From contig NZ_QNUJ01000010.1 in assembly GCF_003574625.1 (NCBI RefSeq), positions 124,001 to 188,000 of the forward strand: a stretch of 64,000 nt of DNA, given 5' to 3'. Every line of letters begins with the position of its first letter. The stretch's first letter is position 1. Below are positions 33,832 to 42,259 of this stretch, piece by piece. Source of the stretch: Shinella zoogloeoides (lineage in GTDB: Bacteria > Pseudomonadota > Alphaproteobacteria > Rhizobiales > Rhizobiaceae). The notes beneath the pieces are model-generated. The model made no database searches, was not told the DNA's origin, and saw only the letters and a list, made by a program, of their open reading frames with translations. Position numbers and translations under genes: made by a program.

Positions 33832-34524
33832 ATGTCCATGACGTCGCGCAAGACAGCCGAACAGTTGCCGCTGGCCTTCGGGCACGATCCCGCGACGGGC
33901 CGCGACGACCTGCTCGTCGCCGAGCCCGTCGATGCGGCCGTCGCGATGATCGACGCCTGGCCGCACTGGCCGGCGCCCGTCGTCGTCATCGCCGGGCCGA
34001 TCGGCTCGGGCAAGTCTCACCTCGCCGCGATCTGGCGCGAGAAGGCCGGCGCGGCGCTGATTGAGGCCGAGCCGGGCAGGGGAGCGGAATCGGCGGCCGA
34101 GCACGGCCCCGTCCTCATCGAGGATGCCGACCGCAAGGGCTTCGACGACCGCACGCTCTTCCACGTCATCAACAATGTGCGCCAGCACGGCCACACGCTG
34201 CTCATCACCAGCCGGCTCTGGCCGATGTCCTGGCCGGTCGACCTGCCGGACCTGCGCTCGCGCCTCAAGGCGGCGACGGTGGTGGAGATCGGCGAGCCGG
34301 ACGACGAACTGCTCTCGCAGGTCATCGTGAAACTCTTCGCCGACCGCCAGCTCTTCGTCGACGAGAAGCTGGTGGCCTATATCGTCGCGCGCATGGAGCG
34401 CTCGCTGGAGGCCGCGCAGACGCTGGTGGAACGGCTCGACCGCCTCGCGCTCGCCCGCGGCAGCCGCATCACGCGGGCGCTGGCGCAGGAGGTGCTGGGG
34501 GAAATGGTGGGTGAGGAGGACTGA
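33832..34524 (+). CDS. hdaA: HdaA, regulatory inactivation of DnaA
   Basis: This 230-residue DnaA-related AAA+ protein begins with a beta-clamp-binding motif (QLPLAF, residues 11-16), then Walker [16 protein letters not shown]. HdaA binds the sliding clamp after replication starts and stimulates hydrolysis of DnaA-bound ATP, preventing re-initiation. It is shorter than DnaA and lacks its DNA-binding domain IV. The Walker B region is degenerate ([12 protein letters not shown]), as is common in alphaproteobacterial HdaA. It sits between the AI-2E permease gene and ppk1. Confidence 0.88.
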   Translation: MSMTSRKTAEQLPLAFGHDPATGRDDLLVAEPVDAAVAMIDAWPHWPAPVVVIAGPIGSGKSHLAAIWREKAGAALIEAEPGRGAESAAEHGPVLIEDADRKGFDDRTLFHVINNVRQHGHTLLITSRLWPMSWPVDLPDLRSRLKAATVVEIGEPDDELLSQVIVKLFADRQLFVDEKLVAYIVARMERSLEAAQTLVERLDRLALARGSRITRALAQEVLGEMVGEED

Positions 34525-34568
34525 GGGGGCAACACGATTGTCCCCCGAATTCCACCGCCCCCGATTGA

Positions 34569-34597
34569 CTGTCACAGTTCTGTCGTCAAACTGCGCT
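34569..34597 (+). promoter_or_regulatory. Tandem PHO box upstream of ppk1
   Basis: Three heptamers are spaced exactly 11 bp apart: CTGTCAC (34569), CTGTCGT (34580) and CTGCGCT (34591). The rhizobial PHO box is CTGTCAT-N4-CTGTCAT, bound by PhoB dimers. The last heptamer is the weakest. It lies 80-107 bp before the ppk1 start, with an AT-rich CATAAA at 34617 as a possible -10. Confidence 0.75.
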
Positions 34598-34675
34598 AAG
34601 CGCTTCGTGGAAAAGCATAAATCCTTTCCCGTTCGAAGCTGCGTCGAACAGGTGGCCAACCGGGCGGAACATCCA

Positions 34676-36889
34676 ATGGATACAGCGACTTCCGATCTTT
34701 CTCAGGAAAAGCCCGCCGAGGGCGCGCGCCCCGATGGCGCTTCCGTCGATGTCGAAGCGCTGATGGCGAGCCCCGAGCGCTTCATCAACCGCGAATTCTC
34801 CTGGCTCCAGTTCAACCGCCGCGTCCTGGAAGAAACGCTGAACACCGCCCATCCGCTCCTGGAGCGCGTGCGCTTCCTGTCGATCTCGGCCGCCAATCTC
34901 GACGAGTTCTTCATGGTGCGCGTCGCCGGCCTCGAAGGTCAGGTGCGCCAGGGCGTCGGCATCCGCAGCCCGGACGGCAAGACCTCGGCCGAGCAGCTCG
35001 ACGATATCCTCAAGGAGATCGACAACCTCCAGATGGAGCAGCAGGCCTCGCTCGCCGTGCTCCAGCAGTATCTCGCCAAGGAAGACATCCTCATCGTCCG
35101 CCCGACGGCGCTTTCCAGCGACGACCGGGTCTGGCTGCAGCAGGAATTCACCCAGTCGATCTTCCCGGTGCTGACGCCGCTTTCCATCGACCCGGCGCAC
35201 CCGTTCCCCTTCATCCCCAACCTCGGCTTCTCCATCGGCCTGCAGCTCGAAAGCACGATGGGCAAGGAGCCGATGACGGCGCTGCTGCGCCTGCCCGTCG
35301 CGCTCGACCGCTTCATCCGCCTGCCGGACGCCGGCGGCGCGATCCGCTACATCACGCTGGAGGACGCCGTCGGCCTCTTCATCGGCAAGCTCTTCCCCGG
35401 CTATATCGTGCGCGGCTCGGGTACGTTCCGCATCATCCGCGACAGCGATATCGAAGTGGAGGAAGAGGCGGAAGACCTCGTGCGCTTCTTCGAGACGGCG
35501 CTGAAGCGCCGCCGCCGCGGCTCGGTGATCCGCATCGAGACCGACTCGGAAATGCCGGAATCGCTGCGCCGCTTCGTCGTCGGCGAGCTGAACGTGCCGG
35601 ACAACCGCGTCGCGGTCCTGCCGGGCCTGCTCGCCCTCAACACGCTGTCGGAGATCGCCAAGGCGCCGCGCGACGACCTGAGGTTCGAGCCCTACAATGC
35701 CCGATTTCCCGAACGCGTCCGAGAGCACGCCGGAGACTGCCTCGCCGCCATCCGCGAAAAGGACATGGTCGTCCACCACCCCTACGAAAGCTTCGACGTG
35801 GTGGTCCAGTTCCTTCTCCAGGCTGCGCGCGATCCTGACGTCCTGGCGATAAAGCAGACGCTCTACCGCACCTCCAACGACAGCCCCATCGTGCGCGCGC
35901 TGATCGACGCCGCCGAGGCCGGCAAGTCGGTGACGGCGCTCGTCGAGCTGAAGGCCCGCTTCGACGAGGAGGCCAACATCCGCTGGGCGCGCGATCTGGA
36001 GCGCGCCGGCGTGCAGGTCGTCTTCGGCTTCATCGAACTGAAGACCCACGCCAAGATGTCGATGGTCGTGCGCCGCGAAGAGGGCAGGCTGCGCACCTAT
36101 TGCCACCTCGGCACGGGCAACTACCATCCGGTCACGGCGAAGATCTATACGGACCTTTCCTTCTTCACCTGCAACCCGACCATCGCCAGCGACATGGCGA
36201 ACATCTTCAACTTCATCACCGGCTACGGCGAGCCGGAGGCCGGCATGAAGCTCGCCTTCTCACCCTATACGCTGCGCCCGCGCATCCTGCGTCACATCGA
36301 CGAGGAGATCGCCCATGCGAAGAACGGCGCGCCGGCCGCGATCTGGATGAAGATGAACTCGCTGGTCGATCCCGACATCATCGACGCGCTCTACCGCGCC
36401 AGCCAGGCGGGCGTGGAGGTGGACCTCGTCGTGCGCGGCATCTGCTGCCTGCGCCCGCAGGTTCCGGGGCTTTCCGACAATATCCGCGTCAAGTCCATCG
36501 TCGGCCGCTTCCTCGAACATTCCCGCATCTTCTGCTTCGGCAACGGCCACGGGCTTCCATCGGACAAGGCGCTGGTCTATATAGGCTCGGCGGACATGAT
36601 GCCGCGCAACCTGGACCGGCGGGTCGAGACACTCGTGCCTCTGATCAACCGGACGGTGCATGAGCAGGTCCTCTCGCAGATCATGCTGGGCAATCTGATC
36701 GATAACCAGCAGAGCTACGAGATTCTTGCGGACGGAACGTCCCGGCGCATGGAAGTGCAGCCCGGCGCCGAGCCGTTCAACGCTCAGCACTACTTCATGA
36801 CCAACCCCAGCCTGTCCGGCCGGGGTGAAGCCCTGAAGTCCTCCGCACCGAAGGCGATCGCGGGCTGGCAAGGCCGGCGCAAGAAGTAA
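34676..36889 (+). CDS. ppk1: Polyphosphate kinase 1
   Basis: This 737-residue enzyme reversibly polymerises the ATP gamma-phosphate into polyphosphate. It shows the PPK1 domain order. The N-domain is marked by [18 protein letters not shown], the head domain by [19 protein letters not shown], and the C-domains carry the catalytic histidine regions [18 protein letters not shown] and [35 protein letters not shown]. The chosen ATG at 34676 gives the usual length; an earlier in-frame start at 34511 overlaps hdaA and crosses the PHO box. It is followed after 10 bp by ppx, so synthesis and breakdown of polyphosphate share a transcript. Confidence 0.96.
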   Translation: MDTATSDLSQEKPAEGARPDGASVDVEALMASPERFINREFSWLQFNRRVLEETLNTAHPLLERVRFLSISAANLDEFFMVRVAGLEGQVRQGVGIRSPDGKTSAEQLDDILKEIDNLQMEQQASLAVLQQYLAKEDILIVRPTALSSDDRVWLQQEFTQSIFPVLTPLSIDPAHPFPFIPNLGFSIGLQLESTMGKEPMTALLRLPVALDRFIRLPDAGGAIRYITLEDAVGLFIGKLFPGYIVRGSGTFRIIRDSDIEVEEEAEDLVRFFETALKRRRRGSVIRIETDSEMPESLRRFVVGELNVPDNRVAVLPGLLALNTLSEIAKAPRDDLRFEPYNARFPERVREHAGDCLAAIREKDMVVHHPYESFDVVVQFLLQAARDPDVLAIKQTLYRTSNDSPIVRALIDAAEAGKSVTALVELKARFDEEANIRWARDLERAGVQVVFGFIELKTHAKMSMVVRREEGRLRTYCHLGTGNYHPVTAKIYTDLSFFTCNPTIASDMANIFNFITGYGEPEAGMKLAFSPYTLRPRILRHIDEEIAHAKNGAPAAIWMKMNSLVDPDIIDALYRASQAGVEVDLVVRGICCLRPQVPGLSDNIRVKSIVGRFLEHSRIFCFGNGHGLPSDKALVYIGSADMMPRNLDRRVETLVPLINRTVHEQVLSQIMLGNLIDNQQSYEILADGTSRRMEVQPGAEPFNAQHYFMTNPSLSGRGEALKSSAPKAIAGWQGRRKK

Positions 36890-36899
36890 CTGGATATGC

Positions 36900-38420
36900 A
36901 TGGTCGAATCTGAAGCCCAGGGGCGTCTGCCTGGAATTGCCCCGGTGTCGGTCGTGGATATCGGCTCCAACTCGATTCGCCTGGTGGTCTACGAGGGCAT
37001 GAGCCGTTCGCCGGCCATTCTCTTCAACGAGAAGGTCATGTGCGGCCTCGGCCGGGGCCTCGCCAAGACTGGCCGCATGGACCAGGCGAGCGTCGACCGG
37101 GCGCTTGCAGCTCTCCACCGTTTCAAGGCTCTTTCAAGGCAGGCCCGCGCCTCCACCATGTTCGCGCTGGCGACCGCCGCCGCGCGCGAGGCGGAGAATG
37201 GCCCCGATTTCATCCACCAGGCCGAGATGATCCTTGGCCAGAAGGTCCGCGTGCTGACGGGCGAGGAGGAGGCCTATTTCTCCGCCCTCGGCATCGTCAG
37301 CGGCTTCCATGACACCGACGGCATCGTCGGCGACCTCGGCGGCGGCTCGCTGGAACTGATCGATGTGGCCGGCGGCATGATCGGCAAGGGCGTCACCCTG
37401 CCGCTCGGCGGCATCCGCCTGTCGGAAGCCTCCGGCGGCTCGCCCGCCCAGGCCCGCATCGTCGCGCGCAAGTATCTGCGCACCGCCAATCTTCTCAAGA
37501 ATGGCGCGGGCCGCGCCTTCTATGCCGTCGGCGGCACCTGGCGCGCCATCGGCACGCTGAACATGGAGGTGCGCAACTATCCGCTGCACATGATCCAGGG
37601 CTACGAGCTCGGCTTTTCCGACGCCATGGATTTCCTGACGGATATCGTCACGGCCAAGGATCCCAAGGACGCGGCCTATGCCACGATCTCCAAGAACCGC
37701 CGCAACCTCCTGCCCTTCGGCGCCGTCGCCATGCAGGAGGCGATCGCCATCATGAAGCCCTCGCGGGTCTTCTTCTCCGCGCAGGGCGTGCGCGAGGGCT
37801 ATCTCTATTCGCTGCTGCCCGAGCGCGAGAAGGCGCGCGATCCGCTGCTCGCCGCCGCCGGCGAGCTTGCCATCCTGCGCGCCCGCTCGCCCGAGCATGC
37901 CCGCGAGCTTGCCGAATGGACCGGCCGCATGATGCCGCTCTTCGGCATCACCGAGACGGACGAGGAGCGGCGCTACCGCGAGGCCGCCTGCCTCCTTGCG
38001 GACATAAGCTGGCGCGCCCATCCCGATTATCGCGGCCTCCAGGCGCTGAACCTCATCGCGCACGGCACCTTCATCGGCATCACCCATCCCGGCCGCGCCT
38101 TCATCGCGCTCACCAACTACTACCGCTTCGAAGGGCTCAACGACGATGCGGTGAGCAGCTCGCTCGCCGCCGTCGCGACGCCGCGCCTGCGCGAGCTTGC
38201 CAAGCTCGTCGGCGGCCTGCTGCGCGTCGTCTACCTTTTTTCGGCCTCCATGCCCGGCGTCGTGCCGCGCCTTGCCTTCCGCAAGTCGACGCAGGCGGAT
38301 GTCGACCTCGATCTCGTCGTGCCGCCGGACTATGCCGAGCTCGCCGGCGAACGGCTCGAAGGCCGCCTGCAGCAGCTTGCCCGCCTGACCGGCAGGAAGC
38401 TCGCCTTCAGATACCTTTAG
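36900..38420 (+). CDS. ppx: Exopolyphosphatase / guanosine pentaphosphatase
   Basis: This 506-residue ASKHA-fold enzyme is predicted to remove terminal phosphates from polyphosphate and possibly to convert pppGpp to ppGpp. It has the phosphate-binding motifs VVDIGSNSIRLVVYE (residues 18-32) and GDLGGGSLELIDV (about 141-153), and the catalytic Glu region ATAAAREAENG. A C-terminal HD-like region follows (residues about 310-506), as in longer Ppx proteins. It is in an operon with ppk1 under the apparent PHO box. Confidence 0.93.
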   Translation: MVESEAQGRLPGIAPVSVVDIGSNSIRLVVYEGMSRSPAILFNEKVMCGLGRGLAKTGRMDQASVDRALAALHRFKALSRQARASTMFALATAAAREAENGPDFIHQAEMILGQKVRVLTGEEEAYFSALGIVSGFHDTDGIVGDLGGGSLELIDVAGGMIGKGVTLPLGGIRLSEASGGSPAQARIVARKYLRTANLLKNGAGRAFYAVGGTWRAIGTLNMEVRNYPLHMIQGYELGFSDAMDFLTDIVTAKDPKDAAYATISKNRRNLLPFGAVAMQEAIAIMKPSRVFFSAQGVREGYLYSLLPEREKARDPLLAAAGELAILRARSPEHARELAEWTGRMMPLFGITETDEERRYREAACLLADISWRAHPDYRGLQALNLIAHGTFIGITHPGRAFIALTNYYRFEGLNDDAVSSSLAAVATPRLRELAKLVGGLLRVVYLFSASMPGVVPRLAFRKSTQADVDLDLVVPPDYAELAGERLEGRLQQLARLTGRKLAFRYL

Positions 38421-38426
38421 GTCGCC

Positions 38427-39011
38427 ATGCGGATCGTGTCCTTCCTCGCCGGTTTCCTCTTCGCCGCAAGTGCGTTCGCCCAGGACTGGCAGGCGGTCGA
38501 GCGGGTGGAGCCCTACACGGTCGAGGGCGCGACGGGCCTTGAGATCTACCGCTCGATCGGCGAGCGCGGCCCGAAGCTCGGCGTTGCCCGCGTCATCGCC
38601 CATACCGGCTTCAAGCTCACCTGGACGCGCAAATACGAGCGCAAGGGCAATGCCTGCGTGATCACGGTCAACCGGCCGAAGCTCATCATCACCTACACGC
38701 TGCCCAGGCTGAAAACCAAGCTCGCCGAGCCGATGAAGGGCCGCTGGGACACCTTCCTCGCCGGCGTCACCGCGCACGAGAAGGTGCATGGCGACTTCAT
38801 CCGGGACATGGTGAAGGAGATCGAGGCGATGAGCGTCGGCATGACGGTCGAGAACGACCCGGACTGTCGGAAGATCCGCCCGCAACTGCAGGCCCGCCTC
38901 GGCGAACTCTCCAACGCCCAGCGCGCCCGCAGCCGCGATTTCGACCAGGTCGAGATGAGCGAGGGCGGCAACGTGCACCAGTTGATCCTGCGGCTGGTCG
39001 ATCCGCGGTAG
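38427..39011 (+). CDS. DUF922 secreted metalloprotease-like protein
   Basis: This 194-residue exported protein has a signal peptide ending in ASAFA (residue 18). The mature part contains T-A-H-E-K-V-H, an HExxH zinc-binding motif, near residue 117, within the DUF922 family (PF06037), whose members are annotated as putative Zn-dependent proteases. Two cysteines (one in GNACVITV, one in DPDCRKI) could form a disulfide. It follows ppx by six bases and is probably co-transcribed, though a link to phosphate metabolism is not established. Confidence 0.78.
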   Translation: MRIVSFLAGFLFAASAFAQDWQAVERVEPYTVEGATGLEIYRSIGERGPKLGVARVIAHTGFKLTWTRKYERKGNACVITVNRPKLIITYTLPRLKTKLAEPMKGRWDTFLAGVTAHEKVHGDFIRDMVKEIEAMSVGMTVENDPDCRKIRPQLQARLGELSNAQRARSRDFDQVEMSEGGNVHQLILRLVDPR

Positions 39012-39066
39012 CGGAAAATCGCCTTCCCGGATCGTTACTTACGGGAAGATGGCGGCGCCTCCTGCC

Positions 39067-39092
39067 CCTTCTCCCCGCAGGCGGGGAGAAGG
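39067..39092. repeat. Short palindromic repeat, type B copy
   Basis: CCTTCTCCCCGC with its complement GCGGGGAGAAGG forms a 12-bp hairpin. It is the core of a mosaic repeat found at seven other places in this window. It lies between two convergent genes and may stop transcription. Confidence 0.75.
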
Positions 39093-39113
39093 AGAATGCG
39101 GCCCGCTCTCCGG

Positions 39114-40472
39114 TTATTCCGCCTTCAGGAACTCGCCCACTTCCAGCAGCACGAACTCGTTGTCGTCCGCCTTGTCCAGCGCGCGACCGGCGGAGAAGGG
39201 CAGGTTATTGTCGTTGCCGACGATGATGTGCGTCTCGTCCACGCGATCGACATTCTCGATGGTGACGAAGGGCATGTCGTAGAAGCCCTCGCCGCCGCCC
39301 TGGCGCTTCCTGTTGTCGGGGTCGGCGATCTTGAGGAGGTCGATATAGCCGATCTTGCGCACGGCCTTGCCGGCGTTCTCGTCGGTCATGGCGATCTTGT
39401 AGATGCGCTTGACCTTGGAGGCGGGGGCGAAGCAATCCGGCTTCGGGTCCTTCGGATCGGCGCAGGCCTTGTCGGCGGTGCCCGCGCCGTTGTCGCGCTC
39501 GATCACGAGGGCGGTCGTCGCGTCCAGCATGTTGAAGTCGCCGATCGCCTCGCCGCCTTGCGAAAGCGGATAGAGCCAGCTCCGGCCCGTCCATGCCTTG
39601 GAGGCGACGTCGAGCTCGATGATGCGCAGCGCCGGGCGGCCTTCGGCCTGTTCGACGCTCTCGCCGTCGAGCCAGATCGGGCCTTCGAGCAGGCCATAGA
39701 GCTTGGCGCCGTCCTTCGACATTGCAAGGCCCTCATAGCCGCCGGAGCGCTTGAGGTTGAAGGCTGGCATCTTCTTGGAGGGATCGGCCTGCACGGCAAG
39801 CGTCGGGTTGTCCGGCGAGGTCACCGGCTTGCCGTCGACTTCGGTGGCGATGACATCCGTCAGCTTGCCGTCGAGGTCGAATTTCAGGATATAGGGGCCG
39901 AACTCCTCGCCGATCCAGAAACCGTCCGCCACCGGCTGGATGGATTCGACGTCGAAGTCGCCGCCCGTGAGGTAGCGCGTCGCCGCGCCTTCCATGACGA
40001 TCGGGAAGGGCGCCTTCCTGTCGGGATCGGAAAGGAACACGGTCTTGATCGGCTCCATCGTGCCCTTGTCCCAGTCGAAGCGCACGTGATGGATCATCAA
40101 CATGGCGTCGGTCGAATTCAGCTTGTTGCCGAAGCCGTTATCCGAGAGCGTCCAGAACGTGCCGTCCTCCATGGCCTTGATGCCGGAGAAGCCCTGCATC
40201 GGCTGGCCGTCGAAGGGCAGCGAAAGGCCGGTTTCGCGCACGCCGTCCTTGCCCATGATGCTGCCGAGGGCCTCGGTGCGCTTGCGGTCGGGCGTGGTGA
40301 ACTTGCCGGAGGTCTTCAGGTAGTCGGCGGCATCGGCCGGCGCGGCGAGGATCGTGTTGGCCGGAAGGATCGTGTGGGCCTTCAGCGTGGCCGGAAATTC
40401 CTTGTCCGCGGCGAAGGTTGCGGTGGACGTCAACAGCGCGAGCGCGGCGGTGGCGAAAAGGTGCCTGGTCAT
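39114..40472 (-). CDS. Secreted esterase-like phytase family protein (PF13449)
   Basis: This 452-residue exported protein has a signal peptide MTRHLFATAALALLTSTATFA. The mature part fits the 'esterase-like activity of phytase' beta-propeller family, with SGIKAMEDGTFWTLSDNGFG, GDFDVESIQPVADGFWIGEEFGPYIL and YEGLAMSKDGAKLYGLLEGP. These stretches contain conserved Asp/Glu residues for metal and substrate. The start at 40472 has GGGGA five bases upstream; an ATG four codons earlier is weaker. Location next to the polyphosphate genes hints at phosphate scavenging, but no PHO box is evident before this gene. Confidence 0.8.
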   Translation of the reverse strand: MTRHLFATAALALLTSTATFAADKEFPATLKAHTILPANTILAAPADAADYLKTSGKFTTPDRKRTEALGSIMGKDGVRETGLSLPFDGQPMQGFSGIKAMEDGTFWTLSDNGFGNKLNSTDAMLMIHHVRFDWDKGTMEPIKTVFLSDPDRKAPFPIVMEGAATRYLTGGDFDVESIQPVADGFWIGEEFGPYILKFDLDGKLTDVIATEVDGKPVTSPDNPTLAVQADPSKKMPAFNLKRSGGYEGLAMSKDGAKLYGLLEGPIWLDGESVEQAEGRPALRIIELDVASKAWTGRSWLYPLSQGGEAIGDFNMLDATTALVIERDNGAGTADKACADPKDPKPDCFAPASKVKRIYKIAMTDENAGKAVRKIGYIDLLKIADPDNRKRQGGGEGFYDMPFVTIENVDRVDETHIIVGNDNNLPFSAGRALDKADDNEFVLLEVGEFLKAE

Positions 40473-40597
40473 GAAAATCCCCATGGGTTTGCAAAACGGG
40501 TCGGCAAGGCGACGCCGCTTGATAGGCGTCGCGCATGACCGCGGCTTGACAGTTGGGTATCGCTTTCGTGACCTCTTTGTTTTGCCGCGTTTCCGAA

Positions 40598-40633
40598 CGC
40601 AAAACCGCTTCGCACTTTTGCTGGAAATGCTCT
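40598..40633. repeat. Dispersed 35-bp repeat, copy 2
   Basis: Near-identical to 20637-20671 (one extra T in the CACTTTT run). It lies six bases beyond the stop of the AraC-type gene, the same placement and orientation as copy 1 beyond kdpD. Confidence 0.75.
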
Positions 40634-40638
40634 AGGGA

Positions 40639-41541
40639 TCAGTTCCGGTGCCCGGCGGCCAGCGCCGCGAAGCGCCCGGGCGTCATGCCGAGCGCCTTCT
40701 TGAAGTGCCGGTTGAGATGCGCCTGGTCGGCAAAGCCGCTGGCGAAGGCGGCTTCCGCGATGGTCTCGCCGGCCGTGATCAGCGCTTTCGCCCGCTCCAG
40801 CCGCCGCATGACGAGATAGCGGTGCGGGCTGGTGCCGAGGAGCTGGCGGAACTGCCGGGAAAGCGCGAAGCGGTCGAGCCCCGTCACCGCCTCCAGCTCC
40901 GCGGAGCCGACCTGCCGGGAAAGGTTCCCGCGCAGGAAATCGCAGGCCCGCTGCACTTCCGGCCGCGCTAGCCGCACCGCTCGCGCCTGCGGCGCCCCGG
41001 CATGGTCGAGGAGGGCGCCCGCGATCTCCCCGACGATCTCGTCCAGCTTCAGCGGCTCGATCGTCTCGTCCATGCTGCCGATGGCGTCGAGCAGCAGGCC
41101 CGCAAGGCGCGGATCGTCGACGACGGGCGCGGCGACGAAGGGCAATGTCCGCCCGCGCCCGGCCGTCGCCGGCAGGAAGCGCTCCGGCGGGATGTAGATC
41201 ATGCGGTAGGTGAGGCCTTCCTCGGTGCCCGCGCCGCCGTCATGCAGCTCGTCGGGATGCAGCACGATCACGTTGCCGGGCGGGCTGAAACGCGCCTCGC
41301 CGCGATAGCGGAAGGTCTGGATGCCGGCCATGGTGACGCCGAGCGCATAGGTATCGTGCCGGTGCGGCTCGAACCCCTTGCCGCGGAAGCGCGCCTCGAT
41401 GCGCTCGATGCCGGCAAGCTCCGGCGCGACGACGATGCGGTCTTTCTCCTCGCACGAACGTTCAAGCGGATCGTCGAGCGCGCCTGCTATCGCATTGGCC
41501 GCGGAATAGTCCGCGGCCTTTTCCCGGGAGAATACCTGCAT
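40639..41541 (-). CDS. AraC-family transcriptional regulator
   Basis: This 300-residue regulator has an N-terminal cupin-like sensing domain (FRGKGFEPHRHDTYALGVTMAGIQTFRYRGE...NVIVLHPDELHDG). Two C-terminal helix-turn-helix motifs (about 195-295) follow, ending in the signature AFASGFADQAHLNRHFKKALGMTPGRF. It is probably activated by a small ligand. The best canonical start is the ATG at 41541; its first two bases are complementary to the start codon of the divergent DUF2000 gene (shared bases CATG). There is no clear ribosome site for this start, so the true start is uncertain. Confidence 0.82.
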   Translation of the reverse strand: MQVFSREKAADYSAANAIAGALDDPLERSCEEKDRIVVAPELAGIERIEARFRGKGFEPHRHDTYALGVTMAGIQTFRYRGEARFSPPGNVIVLHPDELHDGGAGTEEGLTYRMIYIPPERFLPATAGRGRTLPFVAAPVVDDPRLAGLLLDAIGSMDETIEPLKLDEIVGEIAGALLDHAGAPQARAVRLARPEVQRACDFLRGNLSRQVGSAELEAVTGLDRFALSRQFRQLLGTSPHRYLVMRRLERAKALITAGETIAEAAFASGFADQAHLNRHFKKALGMTPGRFAALAAGHRN

Positions 41542-41947
41542 GTTCGATACCAAGTTCGCCGTGGTGCTGCGCGAGGATCTGGAGGTGTGGCAGAAGCTCA
41601 ACGTCACCGCCTTCCTGTCCGGCGGCATCATCGGCCGGAAGCCGGAGCTGATCGGCGAAGCCTACCGCGATGCGCGGGGCAATGTCTACAATGCCCTCAG
41701 CGTCCAGCCCGTCATCGTTCTGGCCGCCGACGGCGCGACCCTCGCGAAGATCCACGCCCGCGCGCTGGAGCGCGAAGTGCCGGCCTCCGTCTATATCGAG
41801 GAAATGTTCGCCACCGGCCACGACGCCGCCAACCGCGCCGTCTTCGAAAAGTTCGGCCCTGACGACGCAAAAATCGTCGGCATCGCCCTTCACGCCGACA
41901 GGAAGACCGTCGACCGGATCACGAAGGGCGCGAAGCTGCACGCGTGA
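41540..41947 (+). CDS. DUF2000 family protein
   Basis: This 135-residue soluble protein matches the DUF2000 family (PF09391): MFDTKFAVVLREDLEVWQKLN at the start, GGIIG, and IYIEEMF-type (here VYIEEMFATGHDAANRA) in the second half. The fold resembles peptidyl-tRNA hydrolase 2, but no activity is established. GGGAGA lies nine bases before the ATG. It is divergent from the AraC-type gene, with start codons overlapping, so it may be that regulator's target; its promoter would then lie inside the regulator's coding sequence. Confidence 0.8.
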   Translation: MFDTKFAVVLREDLEVWQKLNVTAFLSGGIIGRKPELIGEAYRDARGNVYNALSVQPVIVLAADGATLAKIHARALEREVPASVYIEEMFATGHDAANRAVFEKFGPDDAKIVGIALHADRKTVDRITKGAKLHA

Positions 41948-41960
41948 GGCTGGACAAGGA

Positions 41961-42007
41961 AGTGCACTCGGCGCACTATATCGTTGATTTAGTGCGCCAA
42001 GTGCACT
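41961..42007. promoter_or_regulatory. Long palindromic operator before the DUF4160 gene
   Basis: An 18-bp arm AGTGCACTCGGCGCACTA (41961-41978) is repeated inverted at 41990-42007 with one mismatch, 11 bp apart. Each arm also contains the shorter palindrome GTGCAC. It overlaps the promoter of the DUF4160/DUF2442 pair and is a likely binding site for the HTH protein that the pair encodes. Confidence 0.75.
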
Positions 42008-42012
42008 ATTTT
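41984..42012 (+). promoter_or_regulatory. Sigma-70-like promoter embedded in the operator
   Basis: TTGATT (41984-41989) and TATTTT (42007-42012) are 17 bp apart. The spacer is the right arm of the inverted repeat. Transcription would begin about 42019-42022, within a few bases of the TTG (42023) or GTG (42029) start, so the message is probably leaderless or nearly so. Confidence 0.65.
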
Positions 42013-42028
42013 ATCGCTTGAGTTGGAT

Positions 42029-42259
42029 GTGCCGACACTCTTCGTGTTCGGAAACTTGAAGATCCGCATGTTCGCTGACGACCATAACCCGCCGCATTTC
42101 CACATCCTGACGCCGGAACATGAAGCGCTGGTGCGGATTGCCGATCTTGCGGTTCTGGCAGGCTCGATCGACCGCCGGTCCTATGATCTGGCGTGCCGCT
42201 GGGCCTTGGAAAACAGGGAGTTGCTGGAACGTGAGTGGCGCCGCCTCAATGAACGATGA
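42029..42259 (+). CDS. DUF4160 family protein, possible toxin-like partner
   Basis: This 76-residue basic protein matches DUF4160, whose hallmark is the motif IRMFADDHNPPHFHI with its histidine cluster (about residues 11-25). The GTG at 42029 gives the family's usual MPT start; a TTG two codons upstream is possible. It overlaps the next gene by 11 bases, so the two are coupled. DUF4160 and DUF2442 genes are often neighbours, and their small size, overlap and autoregulatory-looking operator resemble toxin-antitoxin modules; toxicity is an inference and has not been shown to my knowledge. Confidence 0.75.
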   Translation: MPTLFVFGNLKIRMFADDHNPPHFHILTPEHEALVRIADLAVLAGSIDRRSYDLACRWALENRELLEREWRRLNER

